Assembly (NCBI RefSeq): GCF_000416965.1
Contig: NZ_ATCL01000020.1
Location: forward strand, 496,001-560,000
Reading direction: 5' to 3'
Origin: Exiguobacterium chiriqhucha RW-2
GTDB taxonomy: Bacteria; Bacillota; Bacilli; Exiguobacteriales; Exiguobacteriaceae
DNA: 64,000 nucleotides
Shown: positions 25,529 to 33,191 of the stretch, piece after piece
Layout: each line of letters starts with the position of its first letter
Numbering within the stretch: position 1 is the first letter of the stretch
Position numbers and translations under genes: made by a program
Notes under the pieces: generated by a model
Databases searched by the model: none
The model's input: the letters and a program-made list of their open reading frames with translations, nothing else
What the model was told of the DNA's origin: nothing

Positions 25529-26283
25529 TCCGTCGGCTCCATCGAGAACCATTTCTTGGCGAGTTTGTCGATTTCACCTGAGTCGATCATCTTGTTCAAC
25601 TCCTCGTTGAACTGATCGCGAAGGTCATCCTCCAATTTAAAGGCGGCTGCAGAACCTTTCTCGCCATCTTCTTTCAAGGCGAACGTGTACAGTCCGGCAT
25701 CTTGATCCAAGTATTTTTGGGCGACCGTGTCCTCGATGACCATCGCGTCAATCCGACCCGTATTCAACTCTTGAACGATTTCTGGAATCTTGTTCAATGA
25801 GACGAGCTCTGCATCCGGAGCTTGGTCTTTGGCGATGTTCTCTTGAATCGATGCCGTTTGGACGCCGATTTTCTTGCCGGCGAGCGCTTCAATCGACTCG
25901 AGTGACTCATCTTTCGTCATGACTAAGTTCGTCGCCGACAAATAGATGTCCGAGAAGGCGGCATTTTCTTTCCGCTCTTCGGTCGGCGTCATACCGGCCA
26001 TGACGAAGTCGACACGTCCGGCGTTCAACGCGCCGAGCAGGCTGCCGAAGTCCATGTCTTCAATTTTGAGCTCGTAGCCGAGGCGTTCCGTGACCGTCTC
26101 TGCGATTTCGATGTCGAATCCGACGATTTCATCACCATTTGCCGTATCGACAAACTCATACGGGAAGTAATCGGCGCTCGTCCCCATGACGAGTGTCTTT
26201 TTTTCTTCGCCCGTCGTCTCTTGGCTACATCCTGCTAATAATGCACTTGCCACTAATCCCCCTGTAATGACCCACTTTTTCAT
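25525..26283 (-). CDS. Amino-acid ABC transporter substrate-binding lipoprotein
   Basis: A 252-residue lipoprotein. The lipobox LAGC (cysteine at residue 19) is followed by a family 3 binding fold: GTSADYFPYEF, IVGFDIEIAETV, LLGALNAGRVDFVMAGMTPTEER and GVQTASIQENIA. This group binds polar or basic amino acids such as arginine, histidine, lysine or cystine. No permease or ATPase gene is adjacent, so its transporter must be encoded elsewhere or be missing. The start follows AAGGAGGAATTC. First gene of a two-gene unit with hisC2. Confidence 0.88.
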   Translation of the reverse strand: MKKWVITGGLVASALLAGCSQETTGEEKKTLVMGTSADYFPYEFVDTANGDEIVGFDIEIAETVTERLGYELKIEDMDFGSLLGALNAGRVDFVMAGMTPTEERKENAAFSDIYLSATNLVMTKDESLESIEALAGKKIGVQTASIQENIAKDQAPDAELVSLNKIPEIVQELNTGRIDAMVIEDTVAQKYLDQDAGLYTFALKEDGEKGSAAAFKLEDDLRDQFNEELNKMIDSGEIDKLAKKWFSMEPTE

Positions 26284-26363
26284 GTATGAATTCCTCCTTC
26301 AAGATATGAGACTAAGTGTATATGTATGATTATTAATTGTAAAGCATAAAAATACAAAAATGA

Positions 26364-26400
26364 TTAAAAAAATGCATCCGGCAAAAGTTGCGGGATGCAT
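26364..26400 (-). terminator. Rho-independent terminator of the leftward accessory cluster
   Basis: On the minus strand, ATGCATCC-C-GCAA-...-TTGC-C-GGATGCAT followed by seven T. It lies just after the stop of the 26408-26935 gene. Confidence 0.82.
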
Positions 26401-26407
26401 CGAATCG

Positions 26408-26935
26408 TCAATCAATCGCCTGGAGATAGGCGATTGCGTCCGGTAAATACGTCTCGAGCGGGCGATTTGTATCGATTGTAAGCGTATGCATGTTCGGTGG
26501 TTTTTTACTGCTGGCGACGGTCCGGTTGAAATTTTCTGGTGAGACGCTTCCGATTTGACTGAGCTTCCGGTCGCGCTCACACAGCCGCCGATTGATTTCA
26601 TCGACGTCGTCGACAAGACACTCGACGTAACGATAGATTGCCCCGCTGTTTCTCGTAATCGACAGGCCGCGGTCAATCATCACGTCATACAGACAGGGGC
26701 TATCTAAAATCACGTTCCGTCCTAAAGACAGTTGGAACTCGACAATCGCCCAATCGAGATCATAGGCGACTTTTCCGACCAGCGCCGGGTCGAGCGGGTG
26801 TTGTGCAGTCGATTCGAGCAATGCCGTCTTCGTGACATCGTGATCGACGATGACCGCATCCAATCGTCGGGCGATTTCCCGAGACAGCGTCGACTTACCT
26901 GATCCGGGGGAACCAGACATTTGCAAAAAGAACAT
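26408..26935 (-). CDS. P-loop nucleotide kinase-like protein
   Basis: A 175-residue AAA/nucleotide-kinase fold with Walker A GSPGSGKST (residues 8-16), DHDVTKTALL as the substrate-side strand, and a lid-like CERDRKLSQIG. Small Bacillales kinases of this type are usually annotated only as ATPases or adenylate-kinase-like; the phosphate acceptor is unknown. It is the last gene of the leftward cluster and begins 10 bases after the ancestral stop of the broken nucleotidyltransferase gene. Confidence 0.75.
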   Translation of the reverse strand: MFFLQMSGSPGSGKSTLSREIARRLDAVIVDHDVTKTALLESTAQHPLDPALVGKVAYDLDWAIVEFQLSLGRNVILDSPCLYDVMIDRGLSITRNSGAIYRYVECLVDDVDEINRRLCERDRKLSQIGSVSPENFNRTVASSKKPPNMHTLTIDTNRPLETYLPDAIAYLQAID

Positions 26936-26944
26936 GGAGATCCC

Positions 26945-27667
26945 TCACGTTTCATTTGATTTCCCGCGGCTGAATCCGGCGAACAACCGGCCGCCGAAGG
27001 GGGAGAGCGTCTCATCGACGTAACGGATGAGCGCATCAGTTTCGTCCGATTGATAATACGCCTCAAGGGCCACGACGAGTTTTCAGGCCGCTATCGCATC
27101 GTAGCGGTCGAGAGCGCGGTACGTCCATTTGGAAGATCCTGTCCATTGTCGATTCGTACGCAGGATGAACTCGCAGACTAACGTGACAAGGGTACTCGCG
27201 ATGAATAATCCTTCAGCGCGAGTAGTGCATCCGATCAAGTCATCGAGCGTATCGGTCAGAAAGTAACGTTTCATCTCAATCGTCTCGTTTGACCATGCCT
27301 CCGGCCCGCTGTCGAGCAAGGCTCTCGCTTCACGTTTAATGTCTTCGACGATATTCGTGTCCTTCAAGACGATGCCTTCGGTGACCATTCTCGGCAACGA
27401 TGGAATGGCGCGCCGGCAATCTTGTTCGAAGAACGCGCGATATGACGTTAAGTTATGGGCGAACAGCTCGATGTGCCATCCGTCTTCGATGAACGATTCC
27501 CGATAAGACGAGACGAGCGTGTCGTCGAAGAGAATGATGTCTAAATCCGACGTCGCGGTCGCTTGACCACGGACGACGCTCCCGGCGAGCAACGCGGCCT
27601 GACAGCGGGGGAATTGTGTGGAGATGAAGCGTTGTGCCGCTTCGAGCGGTTCAATTTTAGATGGCAT
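26945..27667 (-). pseudogene. Nucleotidyltransferase-domain gene with an in-frame stop
   Basis: The first 194 codons encode a MNT/KNT-type nucleotidyltransferase: LLAGSVVRGQATATSDLDI holds the GS-x10-DxD metal site (residues about 27-45), followed by a helical domain. A TGA at 27083-27085 then stops it. The same frame continues for 45 more codons, starting KLVVALEAYYQSDETDALI and ending at a TGA at 26945-26947, with sense typical of the C-terminus of this family. This looks like a single nonsense substitution. The catalytic domain is complete, so the shorter protein (27083-27667) might still be made. Confidence 0.75.
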
Positions 27668-27679
27668 CAGGGACTCCTT

Positions 27680-28420
27680 TCAAATAGATGTACTTAAGGC
27701 GTAGAGGCAATCGGAATAATTTGGACCGACGGATTCACTCAGCCTCGCAGCCGCTAGGATGGGTAGCCATTTCAAGACCTCATCTCGGGATGTTTCGCTT
27801 TTCTCACAATAGCGCGATATATAGCTTTCCGCTAACTCGGGATACTTCTCTAGATAAAGCAGATACGTCCGGCAGATATCGGCCTGTGCGTCACCGAGGC
27901 TGGCATCCATCCAATCGATGATTGAGATGCCTGTCTCGGTTTGAATCAAATTATGTAGATGAAAATCACCATGACATAGTCTCGATACAAACTGAAACGA
28001 CTCCATTCGCGTTACGAGTCGGTTTTTCTCATACTCGTTCAATCGGGGAGCCCTTTTGATTTGACTATGCAATCGCTCAACCATCGATTCGATTTCGATG
28101 TGTACAATCTGATGGATGGCGAGTTGCAGTTGAATCGAACGGTCAATATATTCGGCCAGACGGCCCGGTTCCCTGAGTGCGAGTTGACCGATCGAGAGGC
28201 CGGGCACATATTCCATGACGAGCACAGCATATCCCTCAGCATCGAATACCTCATAGACGTCTGGGACAGGTAGGCCTGCCGCGTGAGCCAGCTGTTGCTT
28301 CTTCGCTTCATGTCGTGCCGTGTCTAAAGAAATCGGCGGCTTAAATCGTTTGTATATTTTATTGTCGTCAAGATAGACATGGGCACTGTTTCCTTCAGCG
28401 ATCCAATCTATATGTTGCAT
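27680..28420 (-). CDS. Aminoglycoside phosphotransferase (APH)-family kinase
   Basis: A 246-residue protein-kinase-like fold with LVMEYVPG (hinge), the catalytic loop LCHGDFHLHNLI (near residue 152) and IDWMDASLGDAQAD (the metal-binding DW motif). Such proteins phosphorylate small hydroxyl compounds; some give antibiotic resistance but most have unknown substrates, so resistance should not be assumed. ATG 28420 follows GGAGGG; the frame extends to 28480 without a site. Its upstream flank is the relic of an acetyltransferase gene. Confidence 0.8.
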   Translation of the reverse strand: MQHIDWIAEGNSAHVYLDDNKIYKRFKPPISLDTARHEAKKQQLAHAAGLPVPDVYEVFDAEGYAVLVMEYVPGLSIGQLALREPGRLAEYIDRSIQLQLAIHQIVHIEIESMVERLHSQIKRAPRLNEYEKNRLVTRMESFQFVSRLCHGDFHLHNLIQTETGISIIDWMDASLGDAQADICRTYLLYLEKYPELAESYISRYCEKSETSRDEVLKWLPILAAARLSESVGPNYSDCLYALSTSI

Positions 28421-28499
28421 CGGCGACCCTCCAGTGGCAGGCGAGTCTGAACTCGGACTCTCGTCACGTGAATAATCCATATTAAGTCTCGCCAGCAGA

Positions 28500-28730
28500 T
28501 TATAGTAGATGACAATCAGGGTGTGTCATCAAGTTTGCGATTTCGACACGATGGATACCGTTCGGTTTCGTACAGAATTGGAGTTACAGGGTCCCGACGA
28601 CGGTTTCCGCTCATGTGGCAATTAACAAATGAACGTCGGGCGACAAGTCGCTCAATTGAGTGATTGCGCGATCCATGTGATTGACGCGTTGAATTTGAAT
28701 GCTTGCACCTTCTATAGGCCCCGTCAGCAT
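28500..28730 (-). pseudogene. Decayed GNAT acetyltransferase relic
   Basis: One minus-strand frame reads ATG...GASIQIQRVNHMDRAI...DVHLLIAT, TGA, AETVVGTL, TAA, LQFCTKPNGIHRVEIANLM, THPDCH, then a stop. Joined across the two internal stops this is the first half of a GNAT acetyltransferase: the VVGTL strand and the HRVEIANLMTHP segment just before the acetyl-CoA loop. The acetyl-CoA loop and C-terminal half are gone. The start lies inside the 3' end of the VOC gene. Recognised by eye only. Confidence 0.6.
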
Positions 28731-29074
28731 TGGCACATCATCAGGATGTTTCCGTCTGGGTCTTTGAAATTGAACCAATGGTCGTGTTCAATCGGGGTTA
28801 CAATGTCAATTTGTCGTTGCACCATATGCGCATATGCTTGGTGGATATCAGGCGTGTTCAAATGGAAAAGCGGGGTCTGAATGACGTTCGCTTCAGAGAA
28901 AATCTTACTGTCTAGTACCAGATTTGGTCCGTTTAACGGGACGACATAGAGATGATCGAACAGTATGTCTCCATCTGCTGAGATATCAAATAGCTGACAA
29001 TACCAATCCCGGGACGTTTCAACGTCTCGGACGGGGATAAAGACGGTCCCAATTTCTGCGAGAATTGGATTCAT
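28724..29074 (-). CDS. VOC-family (glyoxalase-like) protein
   Basis: A 116-residue single-module vicinal-oxygen-chelate protein: GTVFIPVRDVETSRDWYCQLF at the N-terminus, FHLNTPDIHQAYAHM in the middle, and WFNFKDPDGNILMM near the end with the metal-binding position. Two modules or a dimer make the active site. Substrates range from methylglyoxal adducts to fosfomycin and bleomycin; none can be assigned. Its ATG overlaps the ancestral stop of the upstream kinase by ATGA. Confidence 0.82.
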   Translation of the reverse strand: MNPILAEIGTVFIPVRDVETSRDWYCQLFDISADGDILFDHLYVVPLNGPNLVLDSKIFSEANVIQTPLFHLNTPDIHQAYAHMVQRQIDIVTPIEHDHWFNFKDPDGNILMMCQC

Positions 29075-29579
29075 GTATTCGCCTCCAGTTGATTCACTAC
29101 GAAACGACGGACCTCGGCCCGTGAACGCAGGAGAATAATGTCTTTTTCGGATTCAAGTTTGTGTAAACGTTGTAAAATGGCTGGTCGCTGCGACTTCGGA
29201 CCCACTTCAAGAACTTCGGGTCGAATCGTTCCTCACAACCAGGGCCCATGTCAGGGCGTGTTTTGCCGCGGTACTTGAGCATGCGCTTCAAAACGCGATA
29301 CGTGCAGACGGTACGCGGTAAGTCGAGAAATACAATCGTGTCGGCAGCATCTACTCGCAAATCGAGCGTCCCCCCGTAATTCCCATCGATGATCCACGAA
29401 TCGCGTTCAATCAACGCTGACTGCGTGGCAATTTGTTCTTGTCGCGTGGCGGGTGTCCAATTCGGCTTCCATAGTAACGCGTCGAGGTGATGAACATCGA
29501 TTCCGAGTCGGGCGCCCAACTCGCGGGCGAGTGTCGACTTGCCCGAACCGCCTGAACCGATTAATAATATTTTTTGCAT
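29071..29579 (-). pseudogene. Adenylate-kinase-like P-loop protein, frameshifted near the 3' end
   Basis: The frame from ATG 29579 encodes a FlaR/topology-modulation-type kinase: GSGGSGKST (residues 8-16), HHLDALLWKPNW, DGNYGGTLDLR, and FLKWV near residue 125. The frame then drifts and ends at 29097 with unrelated sequence. In another frame the DNA encodes the expected C-terminus, ILQRLHKLESEKDIILLRSR then AEVRRFVVN, and stops at 29071-29073, overlapping the VOC start by ATGA. This points to one frameshift near 29175-29205. The P-loop core is intact, so residual function is possible. Confidence 0.78.
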
Positions 29580-29592
29580 GACGTCTCGCCTC

Positions 29593-30039
29593 TCATATGT
29601 CAATTTTCATGAACTTGCTGACGTCGGAGAAGCCAAGTTGTTCATATAGATGCATCGCTGTTTGATTATGCGCATACACGTTCAAGCGCACGTCGGTATA
29701 GCCCATTTGTTTGAACGTGGCGAGCGCCTCTTGCATCAATAATTTGGCATAACCGTGCCCGCGAAAAACGGGTTTGATATATAGGTCGTTCACCCAACCG
29801 ACCTCCGCACCCGTCAAATAATCGAACGCTTTGTCGATTTGCGTCCAGCCGATGAGTGTCTCGTCATCGACGAGACAGAGAAAATAAGCACCGAACTTTG
29901 CAGAATGTTCGTACGCTTCAATCATCTTTTCTCGGCTATCAGTCGACACGTGGTTGGTCGCTTCCTCACGATTGACGCCTGCAAGTGCATAAATTTCGGC
30001 TTGTTGTGATTCGGTTGCCCGTTGAAATGTGAGATTCAT
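29593..30039 (-). CDS. GNAT-family N-acetyltransferase
   Basis: A 148-residue acetyltransferase with the strand WVNDLYIKPVFRGHGYAKLL (residues about 80-100; R/Q-x-x-G-x-G/A acetyl-CoA loop as RGHGYA) and the C-terminal HLYEQLGF. The substrate is unknown. The intact frame contrasts with the broken genes downstream. It is 13 bases upstream of the frameshifted kinase and probably co-transcribed. Confidence 0.85.
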   Translation of the reverse strand: MNLTFQRATESQQAEIYALAGVNREEATNHVSTDSREKMIEAYEHSAKFGAYFLCLVDDETLIGWTQIDKAFDYLTGAEVGWVNDLYIKPVFRGHGYAKLLMQEALATFKQMGYTDVRLNVYAHNQTAMHLYEQLGFSDVSKFMKIDI

Positions 30040-30055
30040 ATTAGTTCCGCCTTCA

Positions 30056-30556
30056 TTAAGATTCTGTGGATTCTAGGATACGCCATTTTTCAATGACACC
30101 GTCCTCTTCGTATAGGACGCGTACTTCCATCTGGTTCAGTACGAGCCGCTGCTCGCTAGCGAAGAGCACAATCGGATAACCGATCGACAGCGGTTCGTCC
30201 GCTTCAAAGACGGGGCTGTGCGCCTGCATGGCATAATAGCCGTCCGAGCGTGTGTTGGCCGCCCCAGCATCGACTTGAATCACCGTATCGAACCCCTGAA
30301 GTCGCAACACGTAACTATAAGTCGTGCGCGCCCCGCGTTCGAGCCGCCACTCCTCGATAATCGCCTCGCGGCCATCGTTCGCTTCCTCGAGTAACACTTT
30401 TTGTGCCGTGTACTCGCGTTCATACGGAATCATCTCTTGAATGTTGACAGCCGTCATGGTGGCGACTTTTTGTGATTCTTCTGATGGAGGTGTAATCAAA
30501 ATACCGATAAAAATCAAGATTGGAATGAGCAGATAAATGATGACCCGACTTCGCAT
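30056..30556 (-). CDS. Membrane-anchored protein of unknown function
   Basis: A 166-residue protein not recognised as a family. A basic start (MRSR) and one hydrophobic segment (residues about 6-22, YLLIPILIFIGILI) anchor an acidic extracytoplasmic domain of beta character (TVIQVDAGAAN, VLNQMEVRVLYEEDG). ATG 30556 follows AGGTGAAACC. It is divergent from the oxidoreductase gene and reads into the accessory cluster. Confidence 0.68.
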   Translation of the reverse strand: MRSRVIIYLLIPILIFIGILITPPSEESQKVATMTAVNIQEMIPYEREYTAQKVLLEEANDGREAIIEEWRLERGARTTYSYVLRLQGFDTVIQVDAGAANTRSDGYYAMQAHSPVFEADEPLSIGYPIVLFASEQRLVLNQMEVRVLYEEDGVIEKWRILESTES

Positions 30557-30696
30557 ATGGTTTCACCTGTCCTTTATCGATTTTTTCGCCATCTACCGGC
30601 AGAACCCTGCCTGACCGGTGAAATATGTCTACGGAACACGTTGAAATGTCTCGGATTTCGGGAAGCCATGTATGATGAAGGCAGGAGGGGATTAAC

Positions 30697-32160
30697 ATGC
30701 GAATCGGGATTATCGGTGGAGGAGTTGCCGGATTGACGACGGGTGCGTTAGCGAGCCGAATCGGCCATGACGTGACCGTATACGAGTCGTCACGAGAATG
30801 GGGTGGTTGTGCCGGGAAATTCGAACGGGGGGACTATCGGTTCCCGGCCGGGGCGACGCTCGGGATGGGATTTGAACCGGGCGGCCTGCATGAGCGAGTC
30901 TTGTCCTACTTAGGTGAAACGATTGACGTTCGCCCGTTAACCGAGGTGATGCAGATTCATCTCGACGGACAGACTGTCCATTATCTTCAAGACCGGGATC
31001 TGTTTTTAGCAGAACTTGAGTCGATATTTCCAGAGCTCGCTCCGCGAATTCGTGCTTTTTTGAATGAAGTGTGGACCGATTTCGAGACGATCCGTCCTTT
31101 GTTTGAGACGCTACCGGCGTTGCCGTTTCGAACGATTCGTGACGCATCGGTTGCGATACGAGCGTTTCGACCGGCACAGCTCCGGTCGTTCCGGAAGCTG
31201 TATCGACCGCTCGGTACAACGTTAAAACGGCATCGATTGAACGGGACTGCGTTCGAGCGGGTTATCGACGGGATTTTGCTCGATAGCTTGCAGACTGGTG
31301 CCCGCGAGGCGAGCCATTTGCTCGCGGCCGTCGCTTTATCCATTTACCATGAGGGAGCATATTACGTCGATGGGGGATTGTACACACTCGCCCACGCGTT
31401 GGAGCGGTCGATTCGAAGAGACGATGGAAAAACGATTCTCGGACGACAAATTGTTAAAATCGAGCGGATTGCTGACGGTTGGTTGTTGACCGATCGCCGG
31501 GGCCGGCTCGACCTCGTCGATGTCGTCGTGTCGGCCATCCCGCTCGAGGCGACCGCTCAGTTGGTCACGGGACAAGCGGCTCGACAGTTCCATAGACAGT
31601 ACGGCCGTCAACTAGAACGGTCGCAATGGGGGACGTTCAGTCTTTACGTCACGTTACCGGAAGCGGCGTGCACGGGACGTCCGCTCTTCCAACAAGTATA
31701 TAGTGATGATTTGCCGTCAGGTCACGCCTTCATTTCGATGTCAGATGCGGACGATACGCGCCGAACCGAACGGCCGGAACGAACGTTGACCGTCTCGACC
31801 CATATCGATTTGTCGGAGTGGCAGGCTTGGAAAGACAAGGAGACGTATGAGAAACTAGAGACAGAATGGACCGAGCGCCTCGTCAAGGCAGTGCGACGGG
31901 CGTTCCCGAGTTGGACCGGCACATCGTCGGTGTTTCTTCCGGGCGGACCTGGGGCATGGGTGAAATATACGAAACGTCCGCACGGTGCGGTCGGTGGATA
32001 TGCCCAAACACCGCAACAAGCGTTATTCCATGCGGCGAGCTATCGGACGAACCTTCCGAATTTTTACGTTTGCGGCGACACGGTGTTTCCAGGTGCCGGG
32101 ACGATTGGGGCGATGACGAGCGGGCTCCACGTCGCCCGAGCGCTCGGTTCGAAGTTATGA
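30697..32160 (+). CDS. Phytoene-desaturase-like FAD oxidoreductase
   Basis: A 487-residue flavoprotein. The N-terminal IGIIGGGVAGLTTGALASR is the FAD-binding dinucleotide motif, followed by YESSREWGGCAGKF, and the C-terminal VCGDTVFPGAGTIGAMTSG is the carotenoid-desaturase FAD-binding signature (CrtI/CrtN/CrtO-CrtH group). Yellow-orange C30 carotenoids are usual in Exiguobacterium, so a desaturase, isomerase or oxidase of that route is plausible, but no crt genes lie beside it. The start follows AGGAGGGG. It is followed 15 bases later by the ElaA-like gene. Confidence 0.8.
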   Translation: MRIGIIGGGVAGLTTGALASRIGHDVTVYESSREWGGCAGKFERGDYRFPAGATLGMGFEPGGLHERVLSYLGETIDVRPLTEVMQIHLDGQTVHYLQDRDLFLAELESIFPELAPRIRAFLNEVWTDFETIRPLFETLPALPFRTIRDASVAIRAFRPAQLRSFRKLYRPLGTTLKRHRLNGTAFERVIDGILLDSLQTGAREASHLLAAVALSIYHEGAYYVDGGLYTLAHALERSIRRDDGKTILGRQIVKIERIADGWLLTDRRGRLDLVDVVVSAIPLEATAQLVTGQAARQFHRQYGRQLERSQWGTFSLYVTLPEAACTGRPLFQQVYSDDLPSGHAFISMSDADDTRRTERPERTLTVSTHIDLSEWQAWKDKETYEKLETEWTERLVKAVRRAFPSWTGTSSVFLPGGPGAWVKYTKRPHGAVGGYAQTPQQALFHAASYRTNLPNFYVCGDTVFPGAGTIGAMTSGLHVARALGSKL

Positions 32161-32175
32161 GGGGGACAAGTTGAG

Positions 32176-32604
32176 ATGCAGAAAAAACGGTTTGATGAAT
32201 TGACGACGAGAGAGCTCTATGAGTTATTGGCGCTCCGTACCGAAATCTTTGTCGTGGAACAAGATTGCCCGTACCAAGAAGTCGATGGGAAAGATGTGAC
32301 GGCGGTCCATTACTGGATTGAGGCAGACGGTCGCCCGATTGCGGCGTTACGTGTCCTCGAGGATGAATCGCCAATTGCCATCGGTCGTGTCGTCACAAAA
32401 TCGACGCATCGGGGACAAGGCCATTCGCGGCGCTTGATGCAAGAAGCCGTGGCAGACTTTGGGGATCGCGATTTGTATTTGCAAGCGCAAACGTACGTGG
32501 AGCCGTTCTATGCAAGCTTTGGGTTCACACGAACGAGCGAGGAGTACTTAGAGGATGGGATTCCTCACGTCGATATGGTTCGGACGGCGACCATCTCGAA
32601 GTGA
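32176..32604 (+). CDS. ElaA-type GNAT acetyltransferase
   Basis: A 142-residue ElaA-family protein: LYELLALRTEIFVVEQDCPYQE at the N-terminus, IGRVVTKSTHRGQGHSRRLM with the acetyl-CoA loop, AQTYVEPFYASFGF, and the closing EDGIPHVDM typical of ElaA. The role of the family is not established. It lies 15 bases after the oxidoreductase gene and is probably in its operon. Confidence 0.85.
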   Translation: MQKKRFDELTTRELYELLALRTEIFVVEQDCPYQEVDGKDVTAVHYWIEADGRPIAALRVLEDESPIAIGRVVTKSTHRGQGHSRRLMQEAVADFGDRDLYLQAQTYVEPFYASFGFTRTSEEYLEDGIPHVDMVRTATISK

Positions 32605-32705
32605 ATCGATGCGGTACCGTTTGCCATAAGTTCGTGGTAGAATGATGAGGAATACTTGCGTGCGTCAAGACGTGCGTTCAATCATAGAGAGCAAAGGGGT
32701 TTACG

Positions 32706-33137
32706 ATGGTGACTGATCAAACTGTGATTCAAAAAGCGAGAGAATTAGCCGACTTATTGGCGAGCACGCCGGAAGTGGCCCGCTTCAAAGAAGCGGAAAC
32801 GAAAGTGAACGAAAGTGAGCGCGTTCAAACGTTGATTAAGCGTATCAAATACTTACAAAAAGAAGCCGTCAACTGCAAGCACTACGGGAAGACGGAAGCA
32901 CTCGCCAAAGTCGAGCTAAAAATCGACAAGGCGATGGACGAACTCGATTCGATTCCGGTCGTCCAGGCGTTCCAAGAGACGCAAGTCGAAGTGAACGATT
33001 TGCTTCAATACGTGACGGTCACACTCGCCAACTCGGTGACAGATCGCATTATCGAGTCGACGGACGGTGACGTTCTCGCCGGTAAAACAGGAAGCGGCAT
33101 GGCAGCGGAGAAATCACGCGGCGGCTGCGGATACTAA
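32706..33137 (+). CDS. ricA: RicA (YmcA) family protein
   Basis: A 143-residue helical YlbF/YmcA-family protein with VIQKARELADLLASTPEV, a central NCKHYGK and a C-terminal GGCGY. Cysteines at these positions help bind the Fe-S clusters of the RicA-RicF-RicT (YmcA-YlbF-YaaT) complex, which in Bacillus acts with RNase Y in mRNA maturation and affects phosphorelay output. Its place just before mutS matches Bacillus ymcA-cotE-mutS-mutL, with the spore-coat gene cotE absent. ATG 32706 follows AAAGGGGT; GTG 32709 is an alternative. Confidence 0.85.
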   Translation: MVTDQTVIQKARELADLLASTPEVARFKEAETKVNESERVQTLIKRIKYLQKEAVNCKHYGKTEALAKVELKIDKAMDELDSIPVVQAFQETQVEVNDLLQYVTVTLANSVTDRIIESTDGDVLAGKTGSGMAAEKSRGGCGY

Positions 33138-33144
33138 CAAACAG

Positions 33145-33167
33145 ACAGCTGGCCTTTGGTCAGCTGT
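33145..33167 (+). terminator. Hairpin between ricA and mutS, weak terminator or attenuator
   Basis: ACAGCTGGCC-TTT-GGTCAGCTGT, a 10-base stem with one G-U pair, followed by TCTAATTTCT rather than a solid T run. It may only reduce read-through into mutS. Confidence 0.45.
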
Positions 33168-33191
33168 TCTAATTTCTAGAGGTGAACACGA

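Noticed and set aside
27083-27085. TGA as selenocysteine in the nucleotidyltransferase
   Set aside because: No SECIS-like hairpin or known selenoprotein in this family; a nonsense change is simpler.
27680-28420. Antibiotic-resistance gene (APH)
   Set aside because: Only the general APH fold is visible; most such proteins are not resistance enzymes.
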